Assembly (NCBI RefSeq): GCF_024055605.1
Contig: NZ_JAMXLX010000006.1
Span: 248,001 to 312,000, forward strand
DNA from: Ciceribacter sichuanensis
GTDB taxonomy: Bacteria > Pseudomonadota > Alphaproteobacteria > Rhizobiales > Rhizobiaceae
DNA: 64,000 nt
Direction: 5' to 3'
Positions 35,564 to 44,876 of this stretch are shown one piece after another (positions within the stretch are counted from its first letter, which is position 1; each line of letters starts with the position of its first letter). A program made the position numbers and the translations under genes. The notes under the pieces are model-generated. The model ran no database searches, was not told the DNA's origin, and worked only from the letters and a program-made list of their open reading frames with translations.

Positions 35564-36319
35564 CTAAATAGTCTGTCCGCCCGACACCTCGATCCGTTGG
35601 CCGGTGACCCAGCGATTGTCGTCCGACAGCAGGCTGGCGATCATCGGGCCGATGTCATCCGGCACGCCGACGCGTCCAAGCGCGGTCATCCCTGCGAAGG
35701 TCTTGTTCAGGTCGGGCATGTCACGCACCGCTCCTCCGAGGAAATCGGTCTCGATGGCGCCGGGGGCTACGGTATTGGCGGTGATGCCCCTGTCGGCGAA
35801 TTCCCTGGCCATGTAGAGCGTCAGAATTTCCACCGCGCCCTTGACTGCGGAATAGGCGGAAAACCCGGGGAATGAGATACGGGTCAGGCCCGATGACAGA
35901 TTGACGATGCGACCGCCATCGGCGATCAGTGGCAGCAGGGCCTGTGTCAGGAAGAACACGCCCTTGAAATGAACGTTCACCAGCGTATCGAACTGCGCTT
36001 CCGTGGTGTCGGCAATCGCGGCCATATCGCCATGGCCTGCATTGTTGACCAGATAGTCGAAGCGATCCCGCTGAAACCTCTCGCGCAGAACGTTCTTCAC
36101 CTCGCCGGCAAAGGCGGCAATGCTGCTCAATTTGCTGACGTCGAGTTGAACAGCGGCGGCTTTGCGGCCCATGGCCTCGATGTCGCGAACGACTGTCTCG
36201 GCATCGGCGGCGTTGCTCTGGTAGGTGACGATGACGTCGGTGCCCTTGCTGGCAATGTTGAGCGCGGTGTTGCGGCCGAGCCCGCGACTGGAACCGGTGA
36301 CGATGGCAATTTTCGACAT
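35564..36319 (-). CDS. Short-chain dehydrogenase/reductase divergent from an AraC regulator (pair 1)
   Basis: A 251-residue classical SDR from MSKIAIVTGSSRGLGRNTAL (ATG 36317-36319). TGSSRGLG cofactor motif, NNAGHGD, the catalytic Ser in NLSSGLTR and Tyr/Lys in YSAVK, and the C-terminal GVPDDIGPMIASLLSDDNRW then VTGQRIEVSGG of FabG-like enzymes. It is transcribed away from the araC gene at 36483 with a 163-base shared region. Likely an NADP(H) carbonyl reductase. Confidence 0.9.
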   Translation of the reverse strand: MSKIAIVTGSSRGLGRNTALNIASKGTDVIVTYQSNAADAETVVRDIEAMGRKAAAVQLDVSKLSSIAAFAGEVKNVLRERFQRDRFDYLVNNAGHGDMAAIADTTEAQFDTLVNVHFKGVFFLTQALLPLIADGGRIVNLSSGLTRISFPGFSAYSAVKGAVEILTLYMAREFADRGITANTVAPGAIETDFLGGAVRDMPDLNKTFAGMTALGRVGVPDDIGPMIASLLSDDNRWVTGQRIEVSGGQTI

Positions 36320-36482
36320 TTGAAACTCCTTTGAAGCAGGGACATCGAACAACCGGGAGCGTTTGTCCGATGGCTGGACTCTGCTTCACGGGAGGACGCC
36401 GGTGTTGCGCGAAGCTCGGAGTTTCTTGCCTATTCCTCCGGATGGAGTTTACAGACGATCGCAACCGTCGTTAGATGTGGCG

Positions 36483-37373
36483 ATGAAAGACACGTTTCTC
36501 GAACTTGCGCTCCGCTACGCGAAAGCTCACGCCAACCGGGCCGGAATAGCCTCTTGCCCGATCCCCGGACTGAGCGTGATCCGCGCCACGCATGCGAGCG
36601 AGCTTCAATATGCCGTTTCCCAACCGCTTGTCGCGATTGTCCTGCAAGGCAGGAAGCGCGTGCGGATGGGCAGCGAGGTCTATGATTTCGGCGCCGGCGA
36701 CTCGCTCATCATCAGCGCCGACGTCCCGACTGTCAGCCAGATAACCGAGGCCAGCGTCGGCGATCCCTATTGCTCCGTGGTGATGGAACTCGACAAGGCC
36801 GTCCTCGCGGAGCTTGCCGTCGAGATCAAGGCGGCACCCCTTGCCCATTATTCTCCCATACGGGTTGAGCCGACCGATGCGGAAGTCGAGGATGCAGCCC
36901 ATCGCATGATGAGGCTCGTAGAGCGGCCGACCTCACTCCCGATCCTCTCAGCGCAGATGGTGCGGGAGTTCCATTACTGGCTCCTGTGCGGTCGCCATGG
37001 TCCGGCAATCCGGGACCTGGGATGGCCGAACACCAACTCGCAGAAAATCGGGCGGGCGATCAGCCTCTTGCGCCGCGACTTTGACAAGCCCCTGAGGGTC
37101 GCAATGCTCGCCGACGCGGCGGGAATGAGCCCCTCGACCTTCCATCAGCACTTCAAGGCGATCACATCCCTGTCTCCGGTCCAGTTCCAGAAGCAATTGC
37201 GGCTGATCGAGGCGCGACGGCAGATGCTCTCCGAAGATTGTTCCCCCAGCATCGCGGCGTTCAACGTCGGTTATGAGAGCGTGCCGCAGTTTACTCGGGA
37301 ATACGCCCGTATGTTTGGGCTGCCGCCTGCACGCGAAACACAGGCGGCGCTTGCCAGCATGCGCGCAGCTTAG
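36483..37373 (+). CDS. AraC-family regulator (pair 1)
   Basis: A 296-residue regulator from MKDTFLELALRYAKAHANRA (ATG 36483). The N-terminal domain (PIPGLSVIRATHASELQYAV then SQPLVAIVLQGRKRV) is the AraC_N type found in YqhC. The C-terminal double HTH contains LADAAGMSPSTFHQHFKAIT and SIAAFNVGYESVPQFTREYA. YqhC-like regulators commonly control neighbouring aldehyde reductases, which fits the divergent SDR. Confidence 0.92.
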   Translation: MKDTFLELALRYAKAHANRAGIASCPIPGLSVIRATHASELQYAVSQPLVAIVLQGRKRVRMGSEVYDFGAGDSLIISADVPTVSQITEASVGDPYCSVVMELDKAVLAELAVEIKAAPLAHYSPIRVEPTDAEVEDAAHRMMRLVERPTSLPILSAQMVREFHYWLLCGRHGPAIRDLGWPNTNSQKIGRAISLLRRDFDKPLRVAMLADAAGMSPSTFHQHFKAITSLSPVQFQKQLRLIEARRQMLSEDCSPSIAAFNVGYESVPQFTREYARMFGLPPARETQAALASMRAA

Positions 37374-37400
37374 CATCCGCGTCTGGCGCTACGCGCTTGC

Positions 37401-38228
37401 TCAGCCGTCAGTCGAAACGGTGAGGGCCTTCCATGCTTCGATTTCTTGCCGCAAGCGCAGTATTCTCTCCGATACGAGCTTCAAGGCATCACTGCCAAGA
37501 AGCAGTTGCGGCGGCGGATTGTCGGAAGTGATCAGGGACAAGACTGCTGCGGCCAGCTTTTCGGGATCGCCCAGCTGTCTGCCGCTTTTTTCAATCCGCG
37601 CCTGACGGATCGGATCGAACTGGGCGTCATAGTCGGGGATCGACCTTTCAGTCCTGACCATAGACCGCCCCGCCCAATCCGTTCGAAAAGAGCCGGGGCA
37701 AAGTGTCGTGACATGGACCCCGAAGGGGGCCATCTCGGAACGCATCACCTCGGAAATGCCCTGAAGGGCGAACTTGCTGCCGCAGTAGTAGGCAATACCC
37801 GGCATCGTGATCATTCCCCCCATCGAAGTGACGTTGACGATGAAACCGCGACGTCTCTTCCGGAAACGCGGGAGAAATGCCTTGGCGACCGCAACCGCAC
37901 CGAAGACGTTGACGTCGAACTGCCGCCGCATTTCTTCAAGGGGAGACTCTTCGAGAATCCCCTCGTGACCGTAACCCGCATTGTTGATGAGCACGTCCAC
38001 CGGACCATGAGCATTTTCAACCTGTGCGACGATGCCGGCTATGCTGTCGAAATCGGTGACGTCGCAGAGAATGGCATGCGCCGACGGCAGACGAGCTTCG
38101 AGTGTCACCCTTGAGACCTCGGAGCGAACGACGCCGATGACATTATGACCTTCGGCTATCGCTGCCGTCGCGATGGCGAGACCAAATCCGGAGTTTGCGC
38201 CGGTGATGAAAAAGGTTTTTCTGGTCAT
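37401..38228 (-). CDS. Short-chain dehydrogenase/reductase divergent from an AraC regulator (pair 2)
   Basis: A 275-residue SDR from MTRKTFFITGANSGFGLAIA (ATG 38226-38228). Cofactor motif TGANSGFG, NNAGYGHEG, catalytic Ser in NVTSMGGM and YCGSK as the Tyr-Lys pair. The longer C-terminal region (about residues 185-275) is typical of the retinol-dehydrogenase-like group. The frame stays open upstream to 39014 only through the antisense of the araC gene. It is convergent with the pair-1 araC gene, 27 bases apart. Confidence 0.9.
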   Translation of the reverse strand: MTRKTFFITGANSGFGLAIATAAIAEGHNVIGVVRSEVSRVTLEARLPSAHAILCDVTDFDSIAGIVAQVENAHGPVDVLINNAGYGHEGILEESPLEEMRRQFDVNVFGAVAVAKAFLPRFRKRRRGFIVNVTSMGGMITMPGIAYYCGSKFALQGISEVMRSEMAPFGVHVTTLCPGSFRTDWAGRSMVRTERSIPDYDAQFDPIRQARIEKSGRQLGDPEKLAAAVLSLITSDNPPPQLLLGSDALKLVSERILRLRQEIEAWKALTVSTDG

Positions 38229-38324
38229 GCTTGACTTTCCAGTGTTCCAATCGATGGATTTGCTGAATAATCTGCAAACTGATAGGAATCGATGCCGTAT
38301 CATCTTAAATAATTGCCCATTCCT

Positions 38325-39248
38325 ATGAAGCTGCATGATGACAGAGAAGAGCAATTGAGCTTGGTGGAGTTGGCCGGAGCCCTCGCTCCTCGTCAGGGAT
38401 ATAACCCGACAGGACTTCGGGAGGTCCGCATCCTGAGAAGCGAGACGGTGCTTGCCGATGTTCCGGTGCTCTACAAGCCAGGGGCGGTCTTCGTGCTGCA
38501 GGGTTGCAAGCAGGGCCTGCTTCAGGGTGAGATCTTCCGTTACGACGAGGAGCATTATCTGGCGGTATCTGTACCGGTGCCGTTTCGCATGGAGTCCGTG
38601 GCCAGCCGGGCGCGACCTCTGCTGGCAGTATATCTCGAGTTCGACATGGCGCTTTGTGCCGAAATCGTCTCCGCCATTGAAAGCCAGGTTCCGGAAAGAG
38701 CATCGCAGAGAGCGAGAAGCCTCGTGTCGAGTCGAATGGAGCCCGATATCGAGGGCGCACTCCTGCGCCTGTTGAAGGTGCTCAACAGCCCGGTTGAGAC
38801 TGCCGTTCTTGGGCCAGGTATCCTGCGCGAACTGCACTATCGCGTTTTCGTCGGACCGCAGGGTGCCGCAATGGCCGCAGCGTTGCAACAGGGAGGTGTG
38901 GCGGGACGTATCGGGCAGAGCCTTGCCCGCCTGCGCGCAAGTCTCGGCTCCCAGATTTCGGTGGCAGCCCTTGCCAGCGACGCGGGCATGAGCGTGCCTT
39001 CCTATCACGTGCACTTCAAGGCGCTGACCGGAAGCAGTCCCCTACAATATGTGAAGGCGATGCGGCTTCATGAGGCTCGACTGATGATGACGCGTCAGGA
39101 TAAGACCATTGCGGACGTGGCAATGTCGGTCGGCTATCTCAGCCCTTCCCAGTTCAGCCGCGACTTCAAACGACACTTTCACCGTACCGCGTCGGAAGAG
39201 ATGAAATGGGCTCGTCAGCACCTGGGTGAACTGGCCTCGGAGACATGA
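38325..39248 (+). CDS. AraC-family regulator (pair 2)
   Basis: A 307-residue regulator from MKLHDDREEQLSL (ATG 38325; TTG 38313 possible). The N-terminal AraC_N domain includes VPVLYKPGAVFVLQGCKQGL and the C-terminal HTH pair includes LASDAGMSVPSYHVHFKALT and TIADVAMSVGYLSPSQFSRD. Domain order matches the pair-1 regulator, so the two SDR-AraC pairs may come from the same ancestral module. A 96-base divergent region separates it from its SDR. Confidence 0.9.
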   Translation: MKLHDDREEQLSLVELAGALAPRQGYNPTGLREVRILRSETVLADVPVLYKPGAVFVLQGCKQGLLQGEIFRYDEEHYLAVSVPVPFRMESVASRARPLLAVYLEFDMALCAEIVSAIESQVPERASQRARSLVSSRMEPDIEGALLRLLKVLNSPVETAVLGPGILRELHYRVFVGPQGAAMAAALQQGGVAGRIGQSLARLRASLGSQISVAALASDAGMSVPSYHVHFKALTGSSPLQYVKAMRLHEARLMMTRQDKTIADVAMSVGYLSPSQFSRDFKRHFHRTASEEMKWARQHLGELASET

Positions 39249-39318
39249 CGATCCGGTCTTTGCCAGGCCCCGGCCAGCCACGGTTTCGGTCGCGACTTGC
39301 CGGGCGCCAGGTTGGGTC

Positions 39319-40593
39319 TTACTGAACCTTGTCCAGCATCTTGTAATACATGCCGACCAGCGGCAGGAACCACGGCTTGCCGAAATGGCCCGGCACGGCG
39401 GGCCAGTCGAGCCCTTTGAGCGGGTTGCGGTCGAACTTTCCGAGGATCGCGTCCGCCATGATCATGCCGAGATGGGTGGAAAGCTGGGCGCCGTGGCCGG
39501 AATAGCCCATCGCATACCACAAGCCGTCGTGATAGCCGGCGCGCGGGTAGCGATCCTTGGTCATGTCGACCAGACCGCCCCAGCAATAATCGATCTCGAC
39601 ATTGGCGAGCTGGGGGAAGATCCGGGCGAGACTTTCCCGCAGGATCTTGCCGCTCTTGGCATCCGAGCGCTGGTCGGATGTGGCGGAGAAACGGGCGCGG
39701 CCGCCAAAGATCAGGCGGTTATCCGGCGACAGGCGGAAGTAGTTGCCGATGTTCATCGTGTTGACGCAGGTGCGGTTGCCCGGCATCGTTGCGGCGACCT
39801 CGGCATCGGTCAGCGGACGGGTCGCGATGATGAAGCTGCCGACGGCGATGATGCGGCGGCGGAAATAGCTGAAGTTCGGCGTGGTGTATGCGCCGGTCGC
39901 GACCAGAACATGATCGGCGGTCACCGTTCCGCGCTTGGTCTGCAGGCTGTGGCGTGCGCCGTTCTTGCCCTGTGCGACGACGGCCGCATCCTCGTGGATC
40001 ACCGCGCCGTGGCGGCGCGCCGCTTCGGCAAGGCCGACGACATAGCGGCCCATATGCATCATCGCACTCTTCTTCGACAGCATGGCGCCGTAGAAGGGCG
40101 AGCCGATCTCGCTTTTCAGATCGGCGCTGCTCAGAAGCGCCGTATCGGGATCGGCCTCGGCATGCAGCGCCTCGAAATTGCGCGCCAGCGCCTCGAAATG
40201 CTGTGGCTTGGAGGCGAGCTTCAGCTTGCCGGCGCGGCGGAAGTTGCAGTCGATGCTCTCTTCCGCCACCAGCGCCTCGATGGTGTCGACGGAATCGTCG
40301 AGCGCCTTGTAGAGAGCGATGGCGCGTTCTTTCCCGAGTTCGGCCTTGGCCGAGAGATAGCTGTGCGCCAGCCCGTTGTTGAGGTGGCCGCCGTTGCGGC
40401 CGGAGGCTCCGGCGCCGACCCGTTCCGCCTCCAGCACGACCACGCGCGTGCCCGCTTTCGCGAGTTGCCGCGCCGCCGCAAGGCCGGTAAAGCCGCCGCC
40501 GATCACGGCCACGTCGTAGTGGCCTTCGACCGGGCCTTGCGCAGCCCCGGAAAAGACCGGGGCGGTGTCGTGCCAGTAGGACAGGAACTTCAT
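39319..40593 (-). CDS. FAD-dependent oxidoreductase, gamma-glutamylputrescine oxidase (PuuB)-like
   Basis: A 424-residue DAO-fold flavoenzyme. It has DVAVIGGGFTGLAAARQLAK at about residues 28-47, the AGASGRNGGHLNNGLAHSY segment of PuuB/OrdL oxidases, and the C-terminal GYSGHGAQLSTHLGMIMADA motif. Related enzymes oxidise gamma-glutamylputrescine or secondary amines to aldehydes. The HAD gene upstream on the same strand is 17 bases away. Together with the nearby aminotransferase and gabD it fits polyamine-type catabolism, though the substrate is not proven. Confidence 0.9.
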   Translation of the reverse strand: MKFLSYWHDTAPVFSGAAQGPVEGHYDVAVIGGGFTGLAAARQLAKAGTRVVVLEAERVGAGASGRNGGHLNNGLAHSYLSAKAELGKERAIALYKALDDSVDTIEALVAEESIDCNFRRAGKLKLASKPQHFEALARNFEALHAEADPDTALLSSADLKSEIGSPFYGAMLSKKSAMMHMGRYVVGLAEAARRHGAVIHEDAAVVAQGKNGARHSLQTKRGTVTADHVLVATGAYTTPNFSYFRRRIIAVGSFIIATRPLTDAEVAATMPGNRTCVNTMNIGNYFRLSPDNRLIFGGRARFSATSDQRSDAKSGKILRESLARIFPQLANVEIDYCWGGLVDMTKDRYPRAGYHDGLWYAMGYSGHGAQLSTHLGMIMADAILGKFDRNPLKGLDWPAVPGHFGKPWFLPLVGMYYKMLDKVQ

Positions 40594-40610
40594 GGGTCTA
40601 TGCCTTTCCT

Positions 40611-41279
40611 TCAGAGCCCGACGACGCCGGGCAGGCCGGAGATGTCGGCGATCTCGACATAGCCGTAATAGGGATTTGCCGGCTCGTGACCGCGATTGAC
40701 CCAGACCTTGTTCTTGATGCCGAGATCATGCGCCGACATCAGGTCGTAGCGGAAGGACGAGGAGCAGTGAAGAATGTCTTCCGGGCCGCAGCCAAGCATG
40801 TCGAACATGTATTCGAAGGCCTTGAAGCGCGGCTTGTAGGCGTTGGCCTGCTCGGCGGTGTAGACCGCGTGGAAGGGCGCGCCGAGCTTCTCGACATTCG
40901 ACATGATCTGCGAGTTCATCGCGTTGGACAGGATGACCAGCGGGATTTCCTTGGCGACCTTGGCAAGCCCTGCCGGAACGTCGGCATGCGGACCCCAGGT
41001 CGGCACCCGCTCATAGACCATCTTCGCGTCTTCTTCCCTGAAGGCGACGCCGTTGCGCTTGCAGGTCCGCTCGATCGCGTTGTGGACCACGTCCGCATAG
41101 GGCTTCCAGTCGCCCATGATCTCGTCGAGGCGGTAGGCTGCGAAGTTCTTGACGAATTCGGCCATGCGCGGCTCGTCGAGCTTTGCGCTGTAGAGGTCGC
41201 GGGCTGCTTCCGCCATCTGGAAATTGATCAGCGTACCGTAGCAGTCGAAGGTGATGTATTTCGGGCGGAAGTGGCTCAT
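40611..41279 (-). CDS. HAD-superfamily hydrolase, haloacid dehalogenase type II-like
   Basis: A 222-residue protein from MSHFRPKYITFDCYGTL (ATG 41277-41279, AAGGA nine bases upstream; ATG 41288 lies on the ribosome site). Motif I is FDCYGT with the nucleophile Asp, motif II is LVILSNAMNSQ, the Lys is near AYKPRFKAF, and motif III is LHCSSSFRYDLMSAHDLG. The L-2-haloacid dehalogenase subfamily is likely, but a phosphatase-like activity is possible. A paralogue of similar length lies at 44084. Confidence 0.88.
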   Translation of the reverse strand: MSHFRPKYITFDCYGTLINFQMAEAARDLYSAKLDEPRMAEFVKNFAAYRLDEIMGDWKPYADVVHNAIERTCKRNGVAFREEDAKMVYERVPTWGPHADVPAGLAKVAKEIPLVILSNAMNSQIMSNVEKLGAPFHAVYTAEQANAYKPRFKAFEYMFDMLGCGPEDILHCSSSFRYDLMSAHDLGIKNKVWVNRGHEPANPYYGYVEIADISGLPGVVGL

Positions 41280-41599
41280 GCTTTTCATCCTTGCGATTGA
41301 GCGGGATCAGATGCGTCGTCCAGATCATAGGATGGACCGGGGACGACGACGCCACTGAATTGGCCTGCCTTGAAGCAGAATGTTTCGTATCCCGAGCGTG
41401 GTTTGGCAGAGAGTTGCGGCGCATCGCGGTAAAAGCCCGCCTTCCGGGGCCTGAAAGTCGCCTTGGCCGGCAGAGGCTCCAGCATAAGATGCGGTGAGCC
41501 CATATTGCTACGGCGAAAGATACCGCGACGGGAGCCGCCTTCAGACGATCTTCCGGCGCCGAACGCAGAGACTTGTGGGCAGCAAACAAGGAACTGCCC

Positions 41600-42439
41600 A
41601 TGCAGACAAATCAAATCGATCTCGTGGCATTCGGCCCCCGTCATCTGGAAGGGGCGCTTGCCCTTTCGCGGCAGGCCGGCTGGCCTCATCGCCTCGAGGA
41701 CTGGCAGATGGCGCTCGCGCTCAGCGAAGGCTTCGTCGCCGTGGATGATAGCGGGCGCGTCGTCGCGACCGTGCTCGTCACGTCTTACAAGAAGGATTGC
41801 GCCACCATCAACATGGTCATCGTCGATGAAGCCATGCGCGGCCGCGGCCTCGGTCGCAAGCTGATGGATGCTGCTCTTTCGCTGGCGGGCGAGCGCCCCT
41901 TGCGCCTCGTTGCCACCACCGACGGATTGCCGCTCTATCAGAAGCTCGGCTTTCAGGAGACCGGCACCGTTCTGCAATTCCAGGGACCGGCTTCCCCGGT
42001 CGCTGCGCCGGCAAACGTTCATGCCGCCTCGCCGGCCGATATTCCGGCCATCGCCGAACTCGACCGGCAGGCCTTTGGCGCGGACCGGGAAGGGCTGATC
42101 GCCTATCTCGCCAATGTCGGCCGCTTCGCCGTCATCCGGCAGGGCGGAAAGGTCAGCGGCTTTGCGGCCTTGCGCGATTTCGGACGCGGCGAGTTGGTCG
42201 GCCCGGTCGTCGCCTCGGATCTGGATGACGCAAGCGCGCTGATTTCCCATTTCGCCGCCGGCCGGCCGGGTGCCTTCCTGCGCATCGACACAACGTTGGA
42301 TACCGGGCTTGCTCCCGTCCTTTCGGGGCTCGGCCTCCAGCATGTCGGCGGCGGTATCGCCATGCAGCGCCCGCCGAGGCCCGCAGCACAAAATTCCACG
42401 ACCAGGACATTCGCCCTCGCCAGCCAGGCGCTGGGCTGA
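41600..42439 (+). CDS. Two-domain GNAT acetyltransferase (YitH-like), paralogue of 20906-21808
   Basis: A 279-residue protein from MQTNQIDLVAFGPRHLEGAL (ATG 41600, AAGGA upstream). The N-terminal GNAT domain has GWPHRLEDWQMALALSEGFV and the acetyl-CoA loop MRGRGLGRKLMDAAL; the second domain contains ADREGLIAYLANVGRFAVIR and ends FALASQALG. It shares architecture, GWPHR and tail with the protein at 20906. It starts 14 bases before the aminotransferase. The 320-base region upstream (41280-41599) has no gene and is the divergent promoter region. Confidence 0.87.
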   Translation: MQTNQIDLVAFGPRHLEGALALSRQAGWPHRLEDWQMALALSEGFVAVDDSGRVVATVLVTSYKKDCATINMVIVDEAMRGRGLGRKLMDAALSLAGERPLRLVATTDGLPLYQKLGFQETGTVLQFQGPASPVAAPANVHAASPADIPAIAELDRQAFGADREGLIAYLANVGRFAVIRQGGKVSGFAALRDFGRGELVGPVVASDLDDASALISHFAAGRPGAFLRIDTTLDTGLAPVLSGLGLQHVGGGIAMQRPPRPAAQNSTTRTFALASQALG

Positions 42440-42452
42440 AACGGAGACTGCC

Positions 42453-43826
42453 ATGTACAGCAATTCCCTCATCGAACTCGACCGCGCCCATCTGGTGCAT
42501 CCGGTTGCTTCCTATCGCGGCCACGAAAAGCAGGGCGTTCGCGTCCTCGCCTCGGCTTCCGGCGCGACCGTAACAGACGCATCGGGCAAGCAACTGGTCG
42601 ATGGCTTCGCCGGTCTCTGGTGTGTCAATGCCGGTTACGGTCACGAAAGCATCGTCGAGGCCGCCACCCGGCAATTGCGCGAACTGCCCTACGCGACCGC
42701 CTATTTCGGCCTCGGCTCGGAGCCGGCCATCCGGCTTGCCGCCGAACTTGCCGAACGCGCGCCGGGCGACCTCAACCACGTCTACTTCACGCTTGGCGGC
42801 TCGGATGCCGTCGACAGCACGATCCGCTTCGTCCGCTACTACTGGATCGCCCGCGGCCAGCCGCAGCGTGACCAGTTCATCTCGATCGAGCAGGGCTATC
42901 ACGGCTCCTCGACGGTCGGTGCAGGCCTCACGGCTCTCCCAGCCTTCCATGCCGGCTTCGGCGTGCCGTTCGACTGGCAGCACAAGATCCCGTCCCATTA
43001 TGCCTATCGCAATCCGGTCGGCGAGGACCCGCAGGCGATCATCGCCGCTTCGGTCGCGGCTCTTCGCGCCAAGGTCGAGGCTCTCGGCCCCGACCGCGTC
43101 GCAGCATTCTATGCCGAGCCGATCCAGGGGTCGGGTGGCGTGCTCGTGCCGCCGAAGGGTTGGATGAAGGCCATGCGCGAGGTCTGCCGCGAGCTGGATA
43201 TCCTCTTCATTGCCGACGAGGTCATCACCGGCTTCGGCCGCACCGGCCCGCTGTTCGCCTGCGCCGAGGACGAGATCGTCCCGGACTTCATGACCACCGC
43301 CAAGGGCCTCACCTCGGGCTATGTGCCGATGGGCGCAGTCTTCATGTCGGATCGGGTGTATGATGTGATTGCCGATGCGGCCGGCGCTTCGGCGGTCGGG
43401 CATGGCTACACCTATTCCGCCCATCCGGTCAGCGCCGCCGTCGGGCTGGAAGTGCTGCGGCTTTATGAGAACGGCCTTCTGGAAAACGGCGTAAAGGCCG
43501 GTGCTCGCCTGATGGCCGGCCTTGAGGCTCTGCGAGATCATCCGCTGGTCGGCGATGTGCGCGGCCGCGGCATGCTCGCCGCCGTTGAACTCGTCGTCGA
43601 CAAGCAGAAGAAGACGCCGCTTCCGGCGGCTGCCGAGCCGGCGCGCCGCATTTTCGACCGCGCCTGGGACAACGGCCTCGTCATCCGCGCCTTCGCCAAC
43701 GGCATCCTCGGCTATGCCCCGCCGCTCTGCTGCACGGATACCGATATCGACGCCATTATCGAGCGGACCCGCCGCACGCTGGACCAGACGCTGGAGGATC
43801 CGGACGTCCGTGCAGCACTTGCCTGA
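42453..43826 (+). CDS. Class III (omega) aminotransferase
   Basis: A 457-residue PLP enzyme from MYSNSLIELDRAHLVHPVAS (ATG 42453). GFAGLWCVNAGYGHESIVEA, the SDAVDSTIRFVRYYWIARGQ segment, the conserved Asp in LFIADEVITGFGRTG and the PLP-lysine in TTAKGLTSGYVPMGA are all present. The family includes putrescine-, taurine- and beta-alanine:pyruvate aminotransferases. It lies between a GNAT and a HAD gene and upstream of the ABC transporter, so it probably deaminates an imported amine to an aldehyde. Confidence 0.93.
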   Translation: MYSNSLIELDRAHLVHPVASYRGHEKQGVRVLASASGATVTDASGKQLVDGFAGLWCVNAGYGHESIVEAATRQLRELPYATAYFGLGSEPAIRLAAELAERAPGDLNHVYFTLGGSDAVDSTIRFVRYYWIARGQPQRDQFISIEQGYHGSSTVGAGLTALPAFHAGFGVPFDWQHKIPSHYAYRNPVGEDPQAIIAASVAALRAKVEALGPDRVAAFYAEPIQGSGGVLVPPKGWMKAMREVCRELDILFIADEVITGFGRTGPLFACAEDEIVPDFMTTAKGLTSGYVPMGAVFMSDRVYDVIADAAGASAVGHGYTYSAHPVSAAVGLEVLRLYENGLLENGVKAGARLMAGLEALRDHPLVGDVRGRGMLAAVELVVDKQKKTPLPAAAEPARRIFDRAWDNGLVIRAFANGILGYAPPLCCTDTDIDAIIERTRRTLDQTLEDPDVRAALA

Positions 43827-44083
43827 GCGGGTTCAGGGCAAAAGCTGACGGTTCCGCGAGCCCCCGAAATATCGCGGAACTGTCATATTCGGAATTTTGT
43901 GCCGCCTCGCCGTTTCATTTCGGAGTATCCGGCGCGACATACCTGCGAAACTAAGGGGGTCGGAAAGAGCTATAAAACCCAAGAAAAAAGGGGCTTTCCG
44001 GCTTGCAGGGCGGTTCCGCCGCCATCGCATCGAACAGAATTTTCTTCTGCGCCACGCCTGCCAAGGCGTGCTGAACTGGGAAC

Positions 44084-44803
44084 GTGAACGTGGCAAAGAG
44101 CCTTTCGCAATTCAAATACATGACTTTTGATGTGGTCGGCACACTCATCGACTTCGAGGGCGGCATCAAGGATTGCCTCTCGGCGATCGCTGCCGAAGCC
44201 GGTGTATCGGTTGACGGAGAGGAAGCCCTCTCGCTTTATCGGGCGGCCCGCTACTCGGATGACGCCGATCTCTTTCCCGATGATCTCGTGCGCGTCTATC
44301 TGTCGATCGCGCCGAAGCTCGGTCTTCCCGCCGAACAGAAATACGGCGAGCAGCTGCGCGATTCCGCAAAGAACTGGAAGGGCTTCCCCGACAGCGCCGA
44401 AGCGCTTGCCAGCCTCGCCAGGACCCACAAGCTCATCGCCATGACCAATGCGCGGCGCTGGGCGTTCGAATATTTTTCGAAGGAACTCGGCAATCCCTTC
44501 CATGCCGCCTTCACCGCCGACGATACCGGTACCGAAAAGCCGGATCCCGCCTTCTTCCAGAAGGTCTTCGATTTCGTTGCCACCGAGGGCAACAGCAAGG
44601 ACGACATCCTGCATGTCGCCCAGAGCCAGTACCACGATATCGGCATTTCCCGGAAACTCGGCATGACCAATTGCTGGATCGAGCGTCGCCACGCCCAGAA
44701 GGGATATGGCGGCACCATCGAACCGGCCGAGTTTACCGAGCCGGACTACCACTTCACCTCCATGGCCGGCCTCGCCGACGCCGTGAAAGAAGCAAGCGCC
44801 TGA
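44084..44803 (+). CDS. HAD-superfamily hydrolase, haloacid dehalogenase type II-like (second copy)
   Basis: A 239-residue protein starting at GTG 44084 (GTG 44090 also possible). Motif I is MTFDVVGTLIDFEGG, motif II IAMTNARRW, motif III LHVAQSQYHDIGISRKLGMT and the Lys is in GTEKPDPAFFQ. It belongs to the same subfamily as the protein at 40611 but is only distantly similar. It precedes the binding-protein gene by 73 bases. The 257 bases upstream contain no gene. Confidence 0.86.
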   Translation: MNVAKSLSQFKYMTFDVVGTLIDFEGGIKDCLSAIAAEAGVSVDGEEALSLYRAARYSDDADLFPDDLVRVYLSIAPKLGLPAEQKYGEQLRDSAKNWKGFPDSAEALASLARTHKLIAMTNARRWAFEYFSKELGNPFHAAFTADDTGTEKPDPAFFQKVFDFVATEGNSKDDILHVAQSQYHDIGISRKLGMTNCWIERRHAQKGYGGTIEPAEFTEPDYHFTSMAGLADAVKEASA

Positions 44804-44876
44804 ACTTCAGCCTTCGGAGCGGACCCGGCCCGAACGGCCGGCCGCTCTGCAAAACCAAACGAAAAAGGGGAATGAC

